Positions 1 to 6,120 of a DNA stretch of 37,300 nucleotides are shown piece after piece. The translations under genes were made by a program, and so were the position numbers. The notes under the pieces are model-generated. The model made no database searches. It was given only the letters and a program-made list of their open reading frames with translations, and was not told the DNA's origin. The stretch comes from an uncultured Roseiflexus sp. (GTDB lineage Bacteria > Chloroflexota > Chloroflexia > Chloroflexales > Roseiflexaceae), in NCBI GenBank assembly GCA_937935075.1, contig CALGYB010000113.1, positions 1 through 37,300 of the forward strand, in the 5' to 3' direction. Every line of letters starts with the position of its first letter. Within the stretch, counting starts at the first letter, position 1.

Positions 1-162
1 GGGGGGGAAAGGGGGGGACGTTGATGCCCGTCATCGCCGGCGCGCGCTGCGGGGCGTCTTCGGTCATGAAGGTCAGGGAGGGAACGCGGCGCCTGAGCCT
101 GTCGAAGCGACGAAGGCCCGCTCCTCGTCGCTCACATCGCTTGGATAGGGTTGACGTGTCAT
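1..162 (-). pseudogene. 5' remnant of an IS5/IS4-type transposase
   Basis: Reading from the ATG at 162 on the minus strand gives MTRQPYPSDVSDEERAFVA, a typical amino end of IS5-group transposases (family pattern YPSDVSDEEW..V). The frame stops at 73-75. A second frame then continues with LTFMTEDAPQRAP, resembling the stretch that normally follows in this family. Between the two parts lies a copy of the CTTCGACAGGCTCAG repeat (93-107, minus orientation), so the coding sequence appears interrupted and shifted by the repeat. The conserved Trp after DEE is Arg. The rest is beyond the left edge or already lost. Family assignment is from motif memory only. Confidence 0.6.
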
Positions 163-287
163 GCTGAAATCATACCACGTTTATCTCTGAAGTGCATAAC
201 AGGCTCTAGGGCGCGGTCAGGAGTCCACAGGGCACGCCTGCCGTGCGCGTTGACCGTTGCGCCTGGCTCAACGAACGCTCGAACGCC

Positions 288-315
288 TTGGCTGACTGAT
301 CGCGTTTAGTATTAT
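288..315 (+). promoter_or_regulatory. Putative promoter of the STAS-domain gene
   Basis: TTGGCT (288-293), a 16-base spacer and TATTAT (310-315) precede the gene starting at 344. A ribosome binding site AGGAG lies at 331-335. The -10 is reasonable and the -35 weak. Confidence 0.4.
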
Positions 316-343
316 CTGATAGCCCGTTCCAGGAGCAAACGCC

Positions 344-1453
344 ATGCGCCACTTTCTCGCATCTCTGATTGCTGTCAGACACCCTGATGAGGACGCTCAA
401 CGACGCGGGCAGAACGTCATCTTGCTGGCATATGGGTTGATCCTTACGAGCATCTTACTGGCAGCCTATGTTACAGTTGCAGGCGCGCCTGTATCGCGCG
501 TCGCTATTCCCATCATTGCCAGCTTCGTCGTGCAGACGACCGTGATCATCCTGGCGCGCAACGGACGGGTCAATCTGGCAGGCGGCATTATAGTTGGCAT
601 GGCAATTGTGGGCATCGTTGGCTCCGCAATACTGAATGCCGATCAGCTCGTTACACCGCTGTTCTTGCCGGCGCCTTTGCTCATCGCTACCGCAGTGCTG
701 CCGCCGATTGGCGTCATCGCCACGCTGCTCGGCGCTCTGACAGGCATCGGCGCCTTGATCGTCGCATTGCCGCCGCCAGAAAATACAATACTGCGCAATG
801 CACTGTTTGTTGGCATCGGGCTGCTCTCCTTCTTTACGGCTCTGACCGGCATCCTGATCAGCGCCGGGCACGAACGCCTTCAGCGCCGGCTCCGTCAGGC
901 GCGGCGCCACGCCGATCAGACGGCGCAGGCGTTGCAAACATTGAATGAAGAACTCGATCGGCGCGTTCAGATGCAAACCGAACGCCTTCAGCATATGGTG
1001 CAGGAACTGGAGGAACGTTCAACCGAACAGGAGCGCCTGCTGCAAGAAATTGCCGTCCAGCGCGACATCATCCGGGAACTCAGCCTGCCAATCCTGCCGG
1101 TCGGGCGCGATGTGCTGGTCGCGCCGCTCATTGGCGCACTCGACGGGGATCGGTTGCATCAGTTGCAGCACCAGACATTCCGGCGGGTTGAACGCACCCA
1201 TGCCCGAATGCTCATTCTGGACGTCACCGGTGTGCCGCTGATCGATACGCACGTCGCTCAGGGTCTGACAGGGTTGATCCATGGATTGCGTCTGCTGGGC
1301 GCGGAAGTGGCGATAGTGGGGGTGCGCCCCGAAGTGGCGCAGACTATTATTGGACTTGGTATTCAACTGCGGGATGTCAGCGTCTTCAGCGACCTGGGTT
1401 CTGCGCTTCAGTATGCGACATTTCGCTTTGCTGAACGCAAGACGATCGTCTGA
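344..1453 (+). CDS. Membrane-anchored STAS-domain protein, RsbR-like
   Basis: This 369-residue protein is a likely regulatory antisigma-factor-antagonist relative. Residues about 24-172 form roughly five to six hydrophobic membrane segments. Residues about 176-240 form a charged coiled coil (many Arg, Gln, Glu, Leu). Residues about 247-360 form a STAS domain. The STAS core shows DVTGVPLIDT, where Thr295 and Thr302 fall at positions that in RsbR/RsbS are phosphorylated by the RsbT kinase (family knowledge). The start ATG has AGGAG 8 bases upstream. No rsbT, rsbS or phosphatase gene is adjacent, so the partner must be encoded elsewhere. In classical RsbR the sensor half is a soluble globin fold; here it is a membrane domain, so it may sense a membrane or external cue. 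That last point is inference. Confidence 0.75.
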   Translation: MRHFLASLIAVRHPDEDAQRRGQNVILLAYGLILTSILLAAYVTVAGAPVSRVAIPIIASFVVQTTVIILARNGRVNLAGGIIVGMAIVGIVGSAILNADQLVTPLFLPAPLLIATAVLPPIGVIATLLGALTGIGALIVALPPPENTILRNALFVGIGLLSFFTALTGILISAGHERLQRRLRQARRHADQTAQALQTLNEELDRRVQMQTERLQHMVQELEERSTEQERLLQEIAVQRDIIRELSLPILPVGRDVLVAPLIGALDGDRLHQLQHQTFRRVERTHARMLILDVTGVPLIDTHVAQGLTGLIHGLRLLGAEVAIVGVRPEVAQTIIGLGIQLRDVSVFSDLGSALQYATFRFAERKTIV

Positions 1454-1472
1454 ACAGGCGGTCTGGCGCCAT

Positions 1473-1501
1473 GCGCTGGCTTCGACAGGCCCAGCCGGCG
1501 C
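1473..1501 (+). repeat. TTCGACAGG-core hairpin repeat, copy b
   Basis: Arms GCGCTGGCT (1473-1481) and AGCCGGCGC (1493-1501) pair with one mismatch around the loop TCGACAGGCCC. Same core as the copies at 93, 1760, 5278, 5369 and 24303. Confidence 0.6.
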
Positions 1502-1587
1502 CGACCGCTGGATCACCACAGAGACTTGCCGGAAAAACGCGCGACAATACCGTTCCCCGCACGAAAACTGTCATCATATTGTTACAG

Positions 1588-1618
1588 TTATTCACAATTT
1601 GTGGATAACTGTGGATAA
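1588..1618. promoter_or_regulatory. Cluster of three DnaA boxes
   Basis: TTATTCACA on the plus strand (1588-1596) and two perfect TTATCCACA boxes on the minus strand (1600-1608 and 1610-1618) lie within 31 bases. The first two form a near-perfect inverted repeat. An AT-rich stretch (about 1570-1600) overlaps the cluster. TTATCCACA is the classical high-affinity DnaA box. Whether this is part of an origin, a DnaA-titration site or a regulated promoter cannot be told from the sequence. dnaA itself is not in the window. Confidence 0.55.
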
Positions 1619-1759
1619 GTCCTAAATGTAGGGTTCTATCTTTCGAGCAGGTACAAGAATCAGATAAGCCTGAAGCCCTGCTGATGACGACGGTCTTCCT
1701 CAACAATGCCTGCATCTCACGGATTGCCCTGCCTCGCTTGACTTCGGCTCGCCGCCGGA

Positions 1760-1788
1760 GCGGTGGCTTCGACAGGCTCAGCCACTGC
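1760..1788 (+). repeat. TTCGACAGGCTC hairpin repeat, copy c
   Basis: Arms GCGGTGGCT (1760-1768) and AGCCACTGC (1780-1788) enclose the conserved loop TCGACAGGCTC, with one mismatch in the stem. Confidence 0.65.
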
Positions 1789-1814
1789 CACTGCCCAAAA
1801 GCCATACTAACTTG

Positions 1815-1990
1815 CGGTCAGTCAGACAAGATATTCGAGCGCCCGGTTCGCAAGGCGTAACGATCCACAACACGCGTTGGCAGTCGTGGACGCACTGCGC
1901 ATCGACATCAGCAGCCCCGCAAGGCTTTCAGTCCTCAGCGAGGGCTTTCGCCCGCAGCATCCCGGCAGTATTGGACGAATGACCGCGCAT
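1815..1990 (+). repeat. Interspersed repeat, copy R1
   Basis: This copy matches the repeat at about 4978-5205 in the same orientation. Shared blocks include GTCAGACAA (1821 and 4981), the identical 20-mer at 1852-1871 and 5012-5031, GGCAGTCGTGG, CAGCAGCCCC, CCTCAGCGAGGGC and ATGACCGCGCAT. Read on the minus strand both copies end a frame in CGSLRLA(N/Q)R followed by a stop, so they may descend from a short decayed gene. Internal short palindromes (for example GGGCTTTCGCCC) suggest folding. Confidence 0.65.
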
Positions 1991-2008
1991 GAGCGCCAGA
2001 AGTATCCT

Positions 2009-4756
2009 TCACGCATCGGGATCAATCAGTCCAAACCATCCTTTGCGAATCACCCACTTTGCCAGTTCCAACACCGGCGCCACGGTCGCTGCCAGCCCTG
2101 CAATGATCAGCCAGTCGGTCAGCGGCAGGGCATAGGTCCCAAAGGCATCGTGCAGGAACGGCAGATACACGATCAGCGAGAGCAATACCAGTTCCCAGAT
2201 GATTGCCAGGTTGAGCCATTTATTGGCAAATGGCTTATTCCACACCGAATTCCGGTCCGAACGGAAGTTATAGGCTTTGAAGAACTGGATCAACACCAGC
2301 GAAACGAACGTCATCGTCATTGCCTCTTCCAGACTACGCCCCGAATTCAGCGCCCATATGAAGAGCGCCAGGTTGACAATCGTCGACCAGACGCCGCCAA
2401 GCACCATGAGCGCGACCACCGGGCGAGTGAAAATGCCGATCCGGGGATTGCGCGGCTTGCGCTTCATCAGGTCGGCTTCCGGCGGGTCGACGGCCAGCGC
2501 CAGCGCGGGTAATCCGTCGGTCGCCAGGTTGACATACAGGATCTGCACTGCCGAGAGCGGCAGCGGCAGCCCCAGGAACGACGCACCCGCCATCAGCCCG
2601 ATCTCGCCGATGTTGGACGAGAGCAGATACATCAGGTATTTCTTGATATTGCTGAAGACGCCGCGCCCCTCTTCCACCGCCGCCACGATCGAGGCAAAAT
2701 TGTCGTCGGTCAGGGTCATCGCTGCGGCTTCTTTGGTCACATCGGCGCCGGTGATGCCCATTGCCACCCCAATATCGGCCCGCTTGAGCGCCGGCGCATC
2801 GTTGACGCCATCACCGGTCATGGCAACCACATGGCCGTTCGACTGCCAGGCAGTTACTACCCGCAGTTTATGGGACGGCGAAACACGCGCATAAACGCGG
2901 ATATCCTCAACTGCGCGCTTCAACTGCTCATCCGACATGGACTCCAGTTCCGCGCCGGTCACAACACGACCGCCGTTGAGCAGGTGCAACTCCCCCGCAA
3001 TTGCCTGCGCCGTCAAGGGATGGTCGCCGGTAATCATGACCGGGCGAATACCGGCTTCGATACATGTGGCGATTGCGTCTCTGGCTTCGGGGCGGGGCGG
3101 ATCGATCATTCCAACCAGGCCCAGGAAGGTCATACCGGTCTCTGCGTCATCCGGCGTTGCGCCTGGTTTGAACGCAATACCCAGCACCCGCATCGCCTGG
3201 CTCGCCATCTGCTGCGCCTGTAACAGGATCTGCTCGCGCCCGGCGTCATCCAGCAGGTGAATGCCATCGGCGGTAATCACCGTATCGCACCCTTCCAGAA
3301 TGACCTCCGGCGCACCTTTCGCATACGCGGTTACGCCATCCGCTCCCCGATGGAGCGTGGTCATGCGCTTGGTTTCGGACGAAAATGGGATTTCGTGGAT
3401 GCGCGGACTCTCAACATCGAGGGTCTCTTTCCACAATCCGGCTTTGGCAGCCGCGACCACGAGCGCGCCTTCGGTTGGATCGCCCTTGATGTCCCAACTG
3501 CCATCATCTTTCCGAATCAGGCGCGCATCCGACGCGAGAACCGCCGCTTTCAGGGTGAGCACGAGCGGCTCAGGCGGTGAAACCGGATGATCATCGAGAA
3601 GGAACTCGCCTGCGGGCGCGTACCCGGCGCCAGAGACGGCAAAGCATTTCCCGGCAGTGAAGACCTGGCGAACCGTCATTTCATCCTTTGTCAACGTGCC
3701 GGTTTTGTCGGTACAGATCACCGAGGTGCTGCCCAGTGTTTCAACCGCCGGCAGGCGACGGATGAGTGCGTGACGTTTTGCCATCTTCTGCACGCCTATC
3801 GCCAGCGAAATCGTGACGACGGCGGGCAAAGCCTCCGGTACGACCGCCACTGCCAGCGCAATGCCGAAGATCAGCATGTCGATGATCGGTTGCCCGCGCA
3901 GCAGCCCAAGCGCCACGATCAGCGCCACGACAACGAACGCTGCACGCGCCAGCACGCCGCCAACCCGGTCCAGGTTCTGCTGCAGCGGCGTGCGCACCGT
4001 CTCGACCGTCTGGAGCATTTGGGCGATTTTGCCGAACTCAGTGCGCATACCGGTGGCAACGATCAGCGCCTTTCCGCGCCCATACGTCGCCGACGTACCG
4101 GCATACACCATATTCTTGCGGTCTCCCAGCGGCAAATTGTCGCGCCCCAGCGGATGCGCGTGTTTCTCGACCGGAACCGACTCGCCGGTCAGTGCAGCCT
4201 CTTCGATTTGCAGGTTGATCGCTTCGATCAGCCGCGCATCCGCTGGAATACGGTCGCCGGTGTGGAGCAGAATGACATCGCCTGGAACCAGATCGCGCGC
4301 TGGAATGCGGATCTCCTGCCCATCACGCAGCACGGCTGCGGTTGGCGCCGCCATCTGCTGCAAGGCTTCGATAGCGCGCTCGGCGCGGTATTCCTGGATA
4401 AACCCAAGCAGCACCGCAAACAGCACAATAATGGCAATGACGATCGATTCAACGCCATGACCCAAAAAGAACGAAATCGCCGTTGCAATCAGCAGGATGA
4501 TAATCAGAACATTCTTGAACTGTTCGAGCAGAATCTCCCACGGTGAAATGCGCCGCGCCGCCTGAAGTTCGTTGGGACCGTACTGCTCCAGACGTTTGCG
4601 GGCTTCGTTGCTGCTCAATCCGTCGGGTGCGCTGCCGAGCAAGGCGAAAACCTCTTCAACAGCGTATGCATGCCAGCAGTGCTCCGGCGCTGTATCGCCA
4701 TGTGCCGGAGAAGACCCTGTCCGCTCGATATCCGGTTGTACAGTTGAAGGTTTCAT
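2009..4756 (-). CDS. P2A-type cation-transporting ATPase, riboswitch-controlled, probably Mn2+/Ca2+ efflux
   Basis: This 915-residue pump is of the SERCA/PMR1 group. It shows the actuator TGES (190-193), the phosphorylated Asp350 in DKTGT, KGAPE (480-484) and TGDGVNDAP (647-655). About ten membrane helices are present. Ligands matching both SERCA metal sites are seen: PEALP in M4 (307-311; SERCA has PEGLP), NIGE in M5 (715-718) and NLATDG in M6 (743-748). An upstream in-frame ATG (4783) exists, but the ATG at 4756 has GGGAG 8 bases ahead and lies after the leader terminator, so it is chosen. The yybP-ykoY riboswitch just upstream argues for Mn2+ export, since P-type ATPases under this motif (for example Lactococcus YoaB) protect from manganese. 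Ca2+ remains possible from the protein alone. Confidence 0.9.
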   Translation of the reverse strand: MKPSTVQPDIERTGSSPAHGDTAPEHCWHAYAVEEVFALLGSAPDGLSSNEARKRLEQYGPNELQAARRISPWEILLEQFKNVLIIILLIATAISFFLGHGVESIVIAIIVLFAVLLGFIQEYRAERAIEALQQMAAPTAAVLRDGQEIRIPARDLVPGDVILLHTGDRIPADARLIEAINLQIEEAALTGESVPVEKHAHPLGRDNLPLGDRKNMVYAGTSATYGRGKALIVATGMRTEFGKIAQMLQTVETVRTPLQQNLDRVGGVLARAAFVVVALIVALGLLRGQPIIDMLIFGIALAVAVVPEALPAVVTISLAIGVQKMAKRHALIRRLPAVETLGSTSVICTDKTGTLTKDEMTVRQVFTAGKCFAVSGAGYAPAGEFLLDDHPVSPPEPLVLTLKAAVLASDARLIRKDDGSWDIKGDPTEGALVVAAAKAGLWKETLDVESPRIHEIPFSSETKRMTTLHRGADGVTAYAKGAPEVILEGCDTVITADGIHLLDDAGREQILLQAQQMASQAMRVLGIAFKPGATPDDAETGMTFLGLVGMIDPPRPEARDAIATCIEAGIRPVMITGDHPLTAQAIAGELHLLNGGRVVTGAELESMSDEQLKRAVEDIRVYARVSPSHKLRVVTAWQSNGHVVAMTGDGVNDAPALKRADIGVAMGITGADVTKEAAAMTLTDDNFASIVAAVEEGRGVFSNIKKYLMYLLSSNIGEIGLMAGASFLGLPLPLSAVQILYVNLATDGLPALALAVDPPEADLMKRKPRNPRIGIFTRPVVALMVLGGVWSTIVNLALFIWALNSGRSLEEAMTMTFVSLVLIQFFKAYNFRSDRNSVWNKPFANKWLNLAIIWELVLLSLIVYLPFLHDAFGTYALPLTDWLIIAGLAATVAPVLELAKWVIRKGWFGLIDPDA

Positions 4757-4780
4757 GCGCCGTTCTCCCTTCTCCGCACA

Positions 4781-4817
4781 CAAACAAAAAGACCACCGCT
4801 CTTCAAGCGATGGTCTT
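4781..4817 (-). terminator. Intrinsic terminator in the ATPase leader (riboswitch expression platform)
   Basis: On the minus strand AAGACCATCGCT (4817-4806) pairs over 12 bp with AGCGGTGGTCTT (4800-4789) around a five-base loop, followed by a T-rich tail TTTTTGTTT. It lies between the aptamer and the start codon. Its 5' arm contains CCATC, which also closes the aptamer P1 helix. Confidence 0.85.
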
Positions 4818-4902
4818 GCGGTTTCGTTCAGACAGCCGGGAAATCTCTTTCCGTGATGACGGCCGCCCGACCCGGAAAATCCGGGTGCTACTCCCCATCT
4901 GT
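4806..4902 (-). promoter_or_regulatory. yybP-ykoY (manganese) riboswitch aptamer
   Basis: The minus-strand leader carries the hallmark GGGGAGTAGC near its 5' end (from about 4896). A short hairpin CCCGGATTTTCCGGG follows, then the second conserved loop CCGTCATCACGG and a 3' segment GAACGAAACCGCAAGACC, the order expected for yybP-ykoY. P1 forms from GATGG (4899-4895) and CCATC (4813-4809). The predicted transcription start, about 4902, is immediately before the aptamer. Established knowledge: this class binds Mn2+ and controls Mn exporters and P-type ATPases. Here ligand binding should stabilise P1 and block the terminator, giving an ON switch. Confidence 0.85.
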
Positions 4903-4908
4903 TGCTAG

Positions 4909-4937
4909 AGTATAGCGGGGAAGGCGCATCCCGTCAA
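4909..4937 (-). promoter_or_regulatory. Promoter of the riboswitch-ATPase transcript
   Basis: Minus-strand TTGACG (4937-4932), a 17-base spacer and TATACT (4914-4909) form a near-consensus sigma-70-type promoter placed directly upstream of the riboswitch. Confidence 0.75.
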
Positions 4938-4977
4938 GGGGCGCTGTCGCGTTTTTCGTTGCTATACCAAATGGTGT

Positions 4978-5205
4978 TCAGTCAGACAAAATGTTCGCGC
5001 GTTCGCTGGGCAAGGCGTAACGATCCACAACGCGCGCTGGCAGTCGTGGGCGCATGACCGCGCCCTGGCGTCAGCAGCCCCAACGGGGCTTGCACGTGCG
5101 GTGAGCACGGTCGAACCGCGTCCTCAGCGAGGGCGTTCACCCGCAGCGCTCCGGCATCTTGCCGCGCGCACTGGCAGTATGGTCCAAATGACCGCGCATC
5201 GGCAT
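4978..5205 (+). repeat. Interspersed repeat, copy R2
   Basis: A longer copy of the R1 element, in direct orientation, about 3.2 kb away on the other side of the ATPase and its leader. It carries about 50 extra bases in the middle (around 5070-5120). It shares the 20-mer AAGGCGTAACGATCCACAAC (5012-5031) exactly with R1. Confidence 0.65.
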
Positions 5206-5277
5206 CAGATTTTACGATCCAACCTTGTAGCGCAAACAACCGGATGTTGCGCAATCATTGCCCGTGTTGACCATCTT

Positions 5278-5320
5278 GCGGCGGACGTTGGCTTCGACAG
5301 GCTCAGCCAGCGTCCGCCGC
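5278..5320 (+). repeat. TTCGACAGGCTC hairpin repeat, copy d
   Basis: Outer arms GCGGCGGACG (5278-5287) and CGTCCGCCGC (5311-5320) are perfect complements. After a two-base mismatch the inner GGCT/AGCC encloses the conserved TCGACAGGCTC loop. Confidence 0.7.
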
Positions 5321-5368
5321 GCCACTTCCTTGATTGTTTTCGGTGACCGGCCTGCGCAATCCATCGCC

Positions 5369-5392
5369 ACAGGCTCAGCCAGCGTCCGCCGC
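5369..5392 (+). repeat. Partial copy e of the TTCGACAGGCTC repeat
   Basis: ACAGGCTCAGCCAGCGTCCG followed by CCGC repeats the loop and right arm of copy d exactly, but the left arm is missing. It appears to be a broken duplicate. Confidence 0.55.
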
Positions 5393-5570
5393 ACCTCATC
5401 TCTGGATCGTCCAGGTTTTGGGTGATCCTCTATCAGAAACCGGTCGAGGTCTGCACACGACCGGATGAAGCGGTTGCGACCGTCGCCGGGATCTCGCTGT
5501 CGCGCTCACCCTTCGTCCGATTGAGGTCGAAGATGTCGAGGCGAAAGCGATCGCGGCAGCAGGCGCACTG

Positions 5571-6120
5571 CCTGCGCCCGATGCGCGCATTGACGAAGAA
5601 CCCGAACGCCGCAGCCGTGCCGAACATCACCAGGCTATAGATCGCCCGGCGGGATTGCCATTGCAGGGTTGTTGAGAAAGGTTGCACCCGACGCCAGCGC
5701 GATCGCCAGTGTTCCGTTCTGGATGCCGATTTCAATGCCGCTGGTGATGCGCTGCGACCAGTTGAGCCGCATGATTGCTGCAATTGTAAAACCGATGAGC
5801 ATGCTTCCTGCGCTCAACATCAACGTCGCCGGACCGACATCGATGAATGCCTGGACAATGATCGCCCGTTCGCGGATGATTGCCGCCAGGATCACCAGGA
5901 TCAGCAGCGTTACCGACGCAACCTTCACCGGGAAGTCGGCTTCGGCGGCAAACTCAGGACGCTTCGCCCGCATCCACATACCGAGCGCCACCGGCACAAT
6001 CGTCAGCAGCGCAATCTGCACGACAGTCTGCAAGAACGGCAACTGGAGCGTCGTCCCCTGACCCAGGAAATGGATCAGCATCCAGTTCACCAGCGTCGGA
6101 ATAGTGATGACAGTCACCGT
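5571..6120 (-). pseudogene. Truncated, frameshifted bile acid:sodium symporter (BASS) remnant
   Basis: From 6120 the minus strand encodes TVTVITIPTLVNW, the middle of a BASS-family transporter (family pattern TVFTIPLIVNLALTHFLG). About five further membrane segments follow, including GIEIGIQNGTLAIALA. The amino-terminal 120 or so residues are missing: the homology begins exactly where murJ ends. Near the carboxyl end the frame breaks: after NNPAMAIP it reads PGDL and stops, while the +1 frame continues AIYSLVMFGTAAAFGFF. Removing one G from the GGG run at 5645-5647 (ccc on plus) restores the frame. Both lesions point to a dead gene; the single-base shift alone could be a sequencing error. Confidence 0.75.

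Larger units (their letters stand above)
1454..2008. other. 555-base gene-free stretch with DnaA boxes and repeats
   Basis: The stretch separates the STAS gene from the convergent P-type ATPase. It holds two short hairpin repeats (1473-1501, 1760-1788), three DnaA-box matches (1588-1618) and one copy of a ~180 bp interspersed repeat (about 1815-1990). I see no convincing open reading frame with a ribosome binding site. Confidence 0.7.
5206..5570. other. Gene-free stretch with repeat debris
   Basis: After repeat R2 this stretch holds two TTCGACAGGCTCAG-type copies (5278-5320 and 5369-5392). About 180 bases (5393-5570) follow in which I recognise no gene. One plus-strand frame near 5510-5620 looks weakly protein-like (ending ...DARIDEEPERRSRA) but has no start or ribosome binding site and overlaps the BASS remnant, so it is not called. 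Confidence 0.5.

Noticed and set aside
1-20. G-rich tract at the very left edge as a quadruplex or assembly artefact
   Set aside because: Only two G-runs lie inside the window, so neither idea can be judged.
3587-4546. Plus-strand open frame of 319 codons opposite the P-type ATPase
   Set aside because: It is antisense to a gene with all catalytic motifs; composition is Arg/His/Gln-rich without domains, a GC-rich shadow frame.
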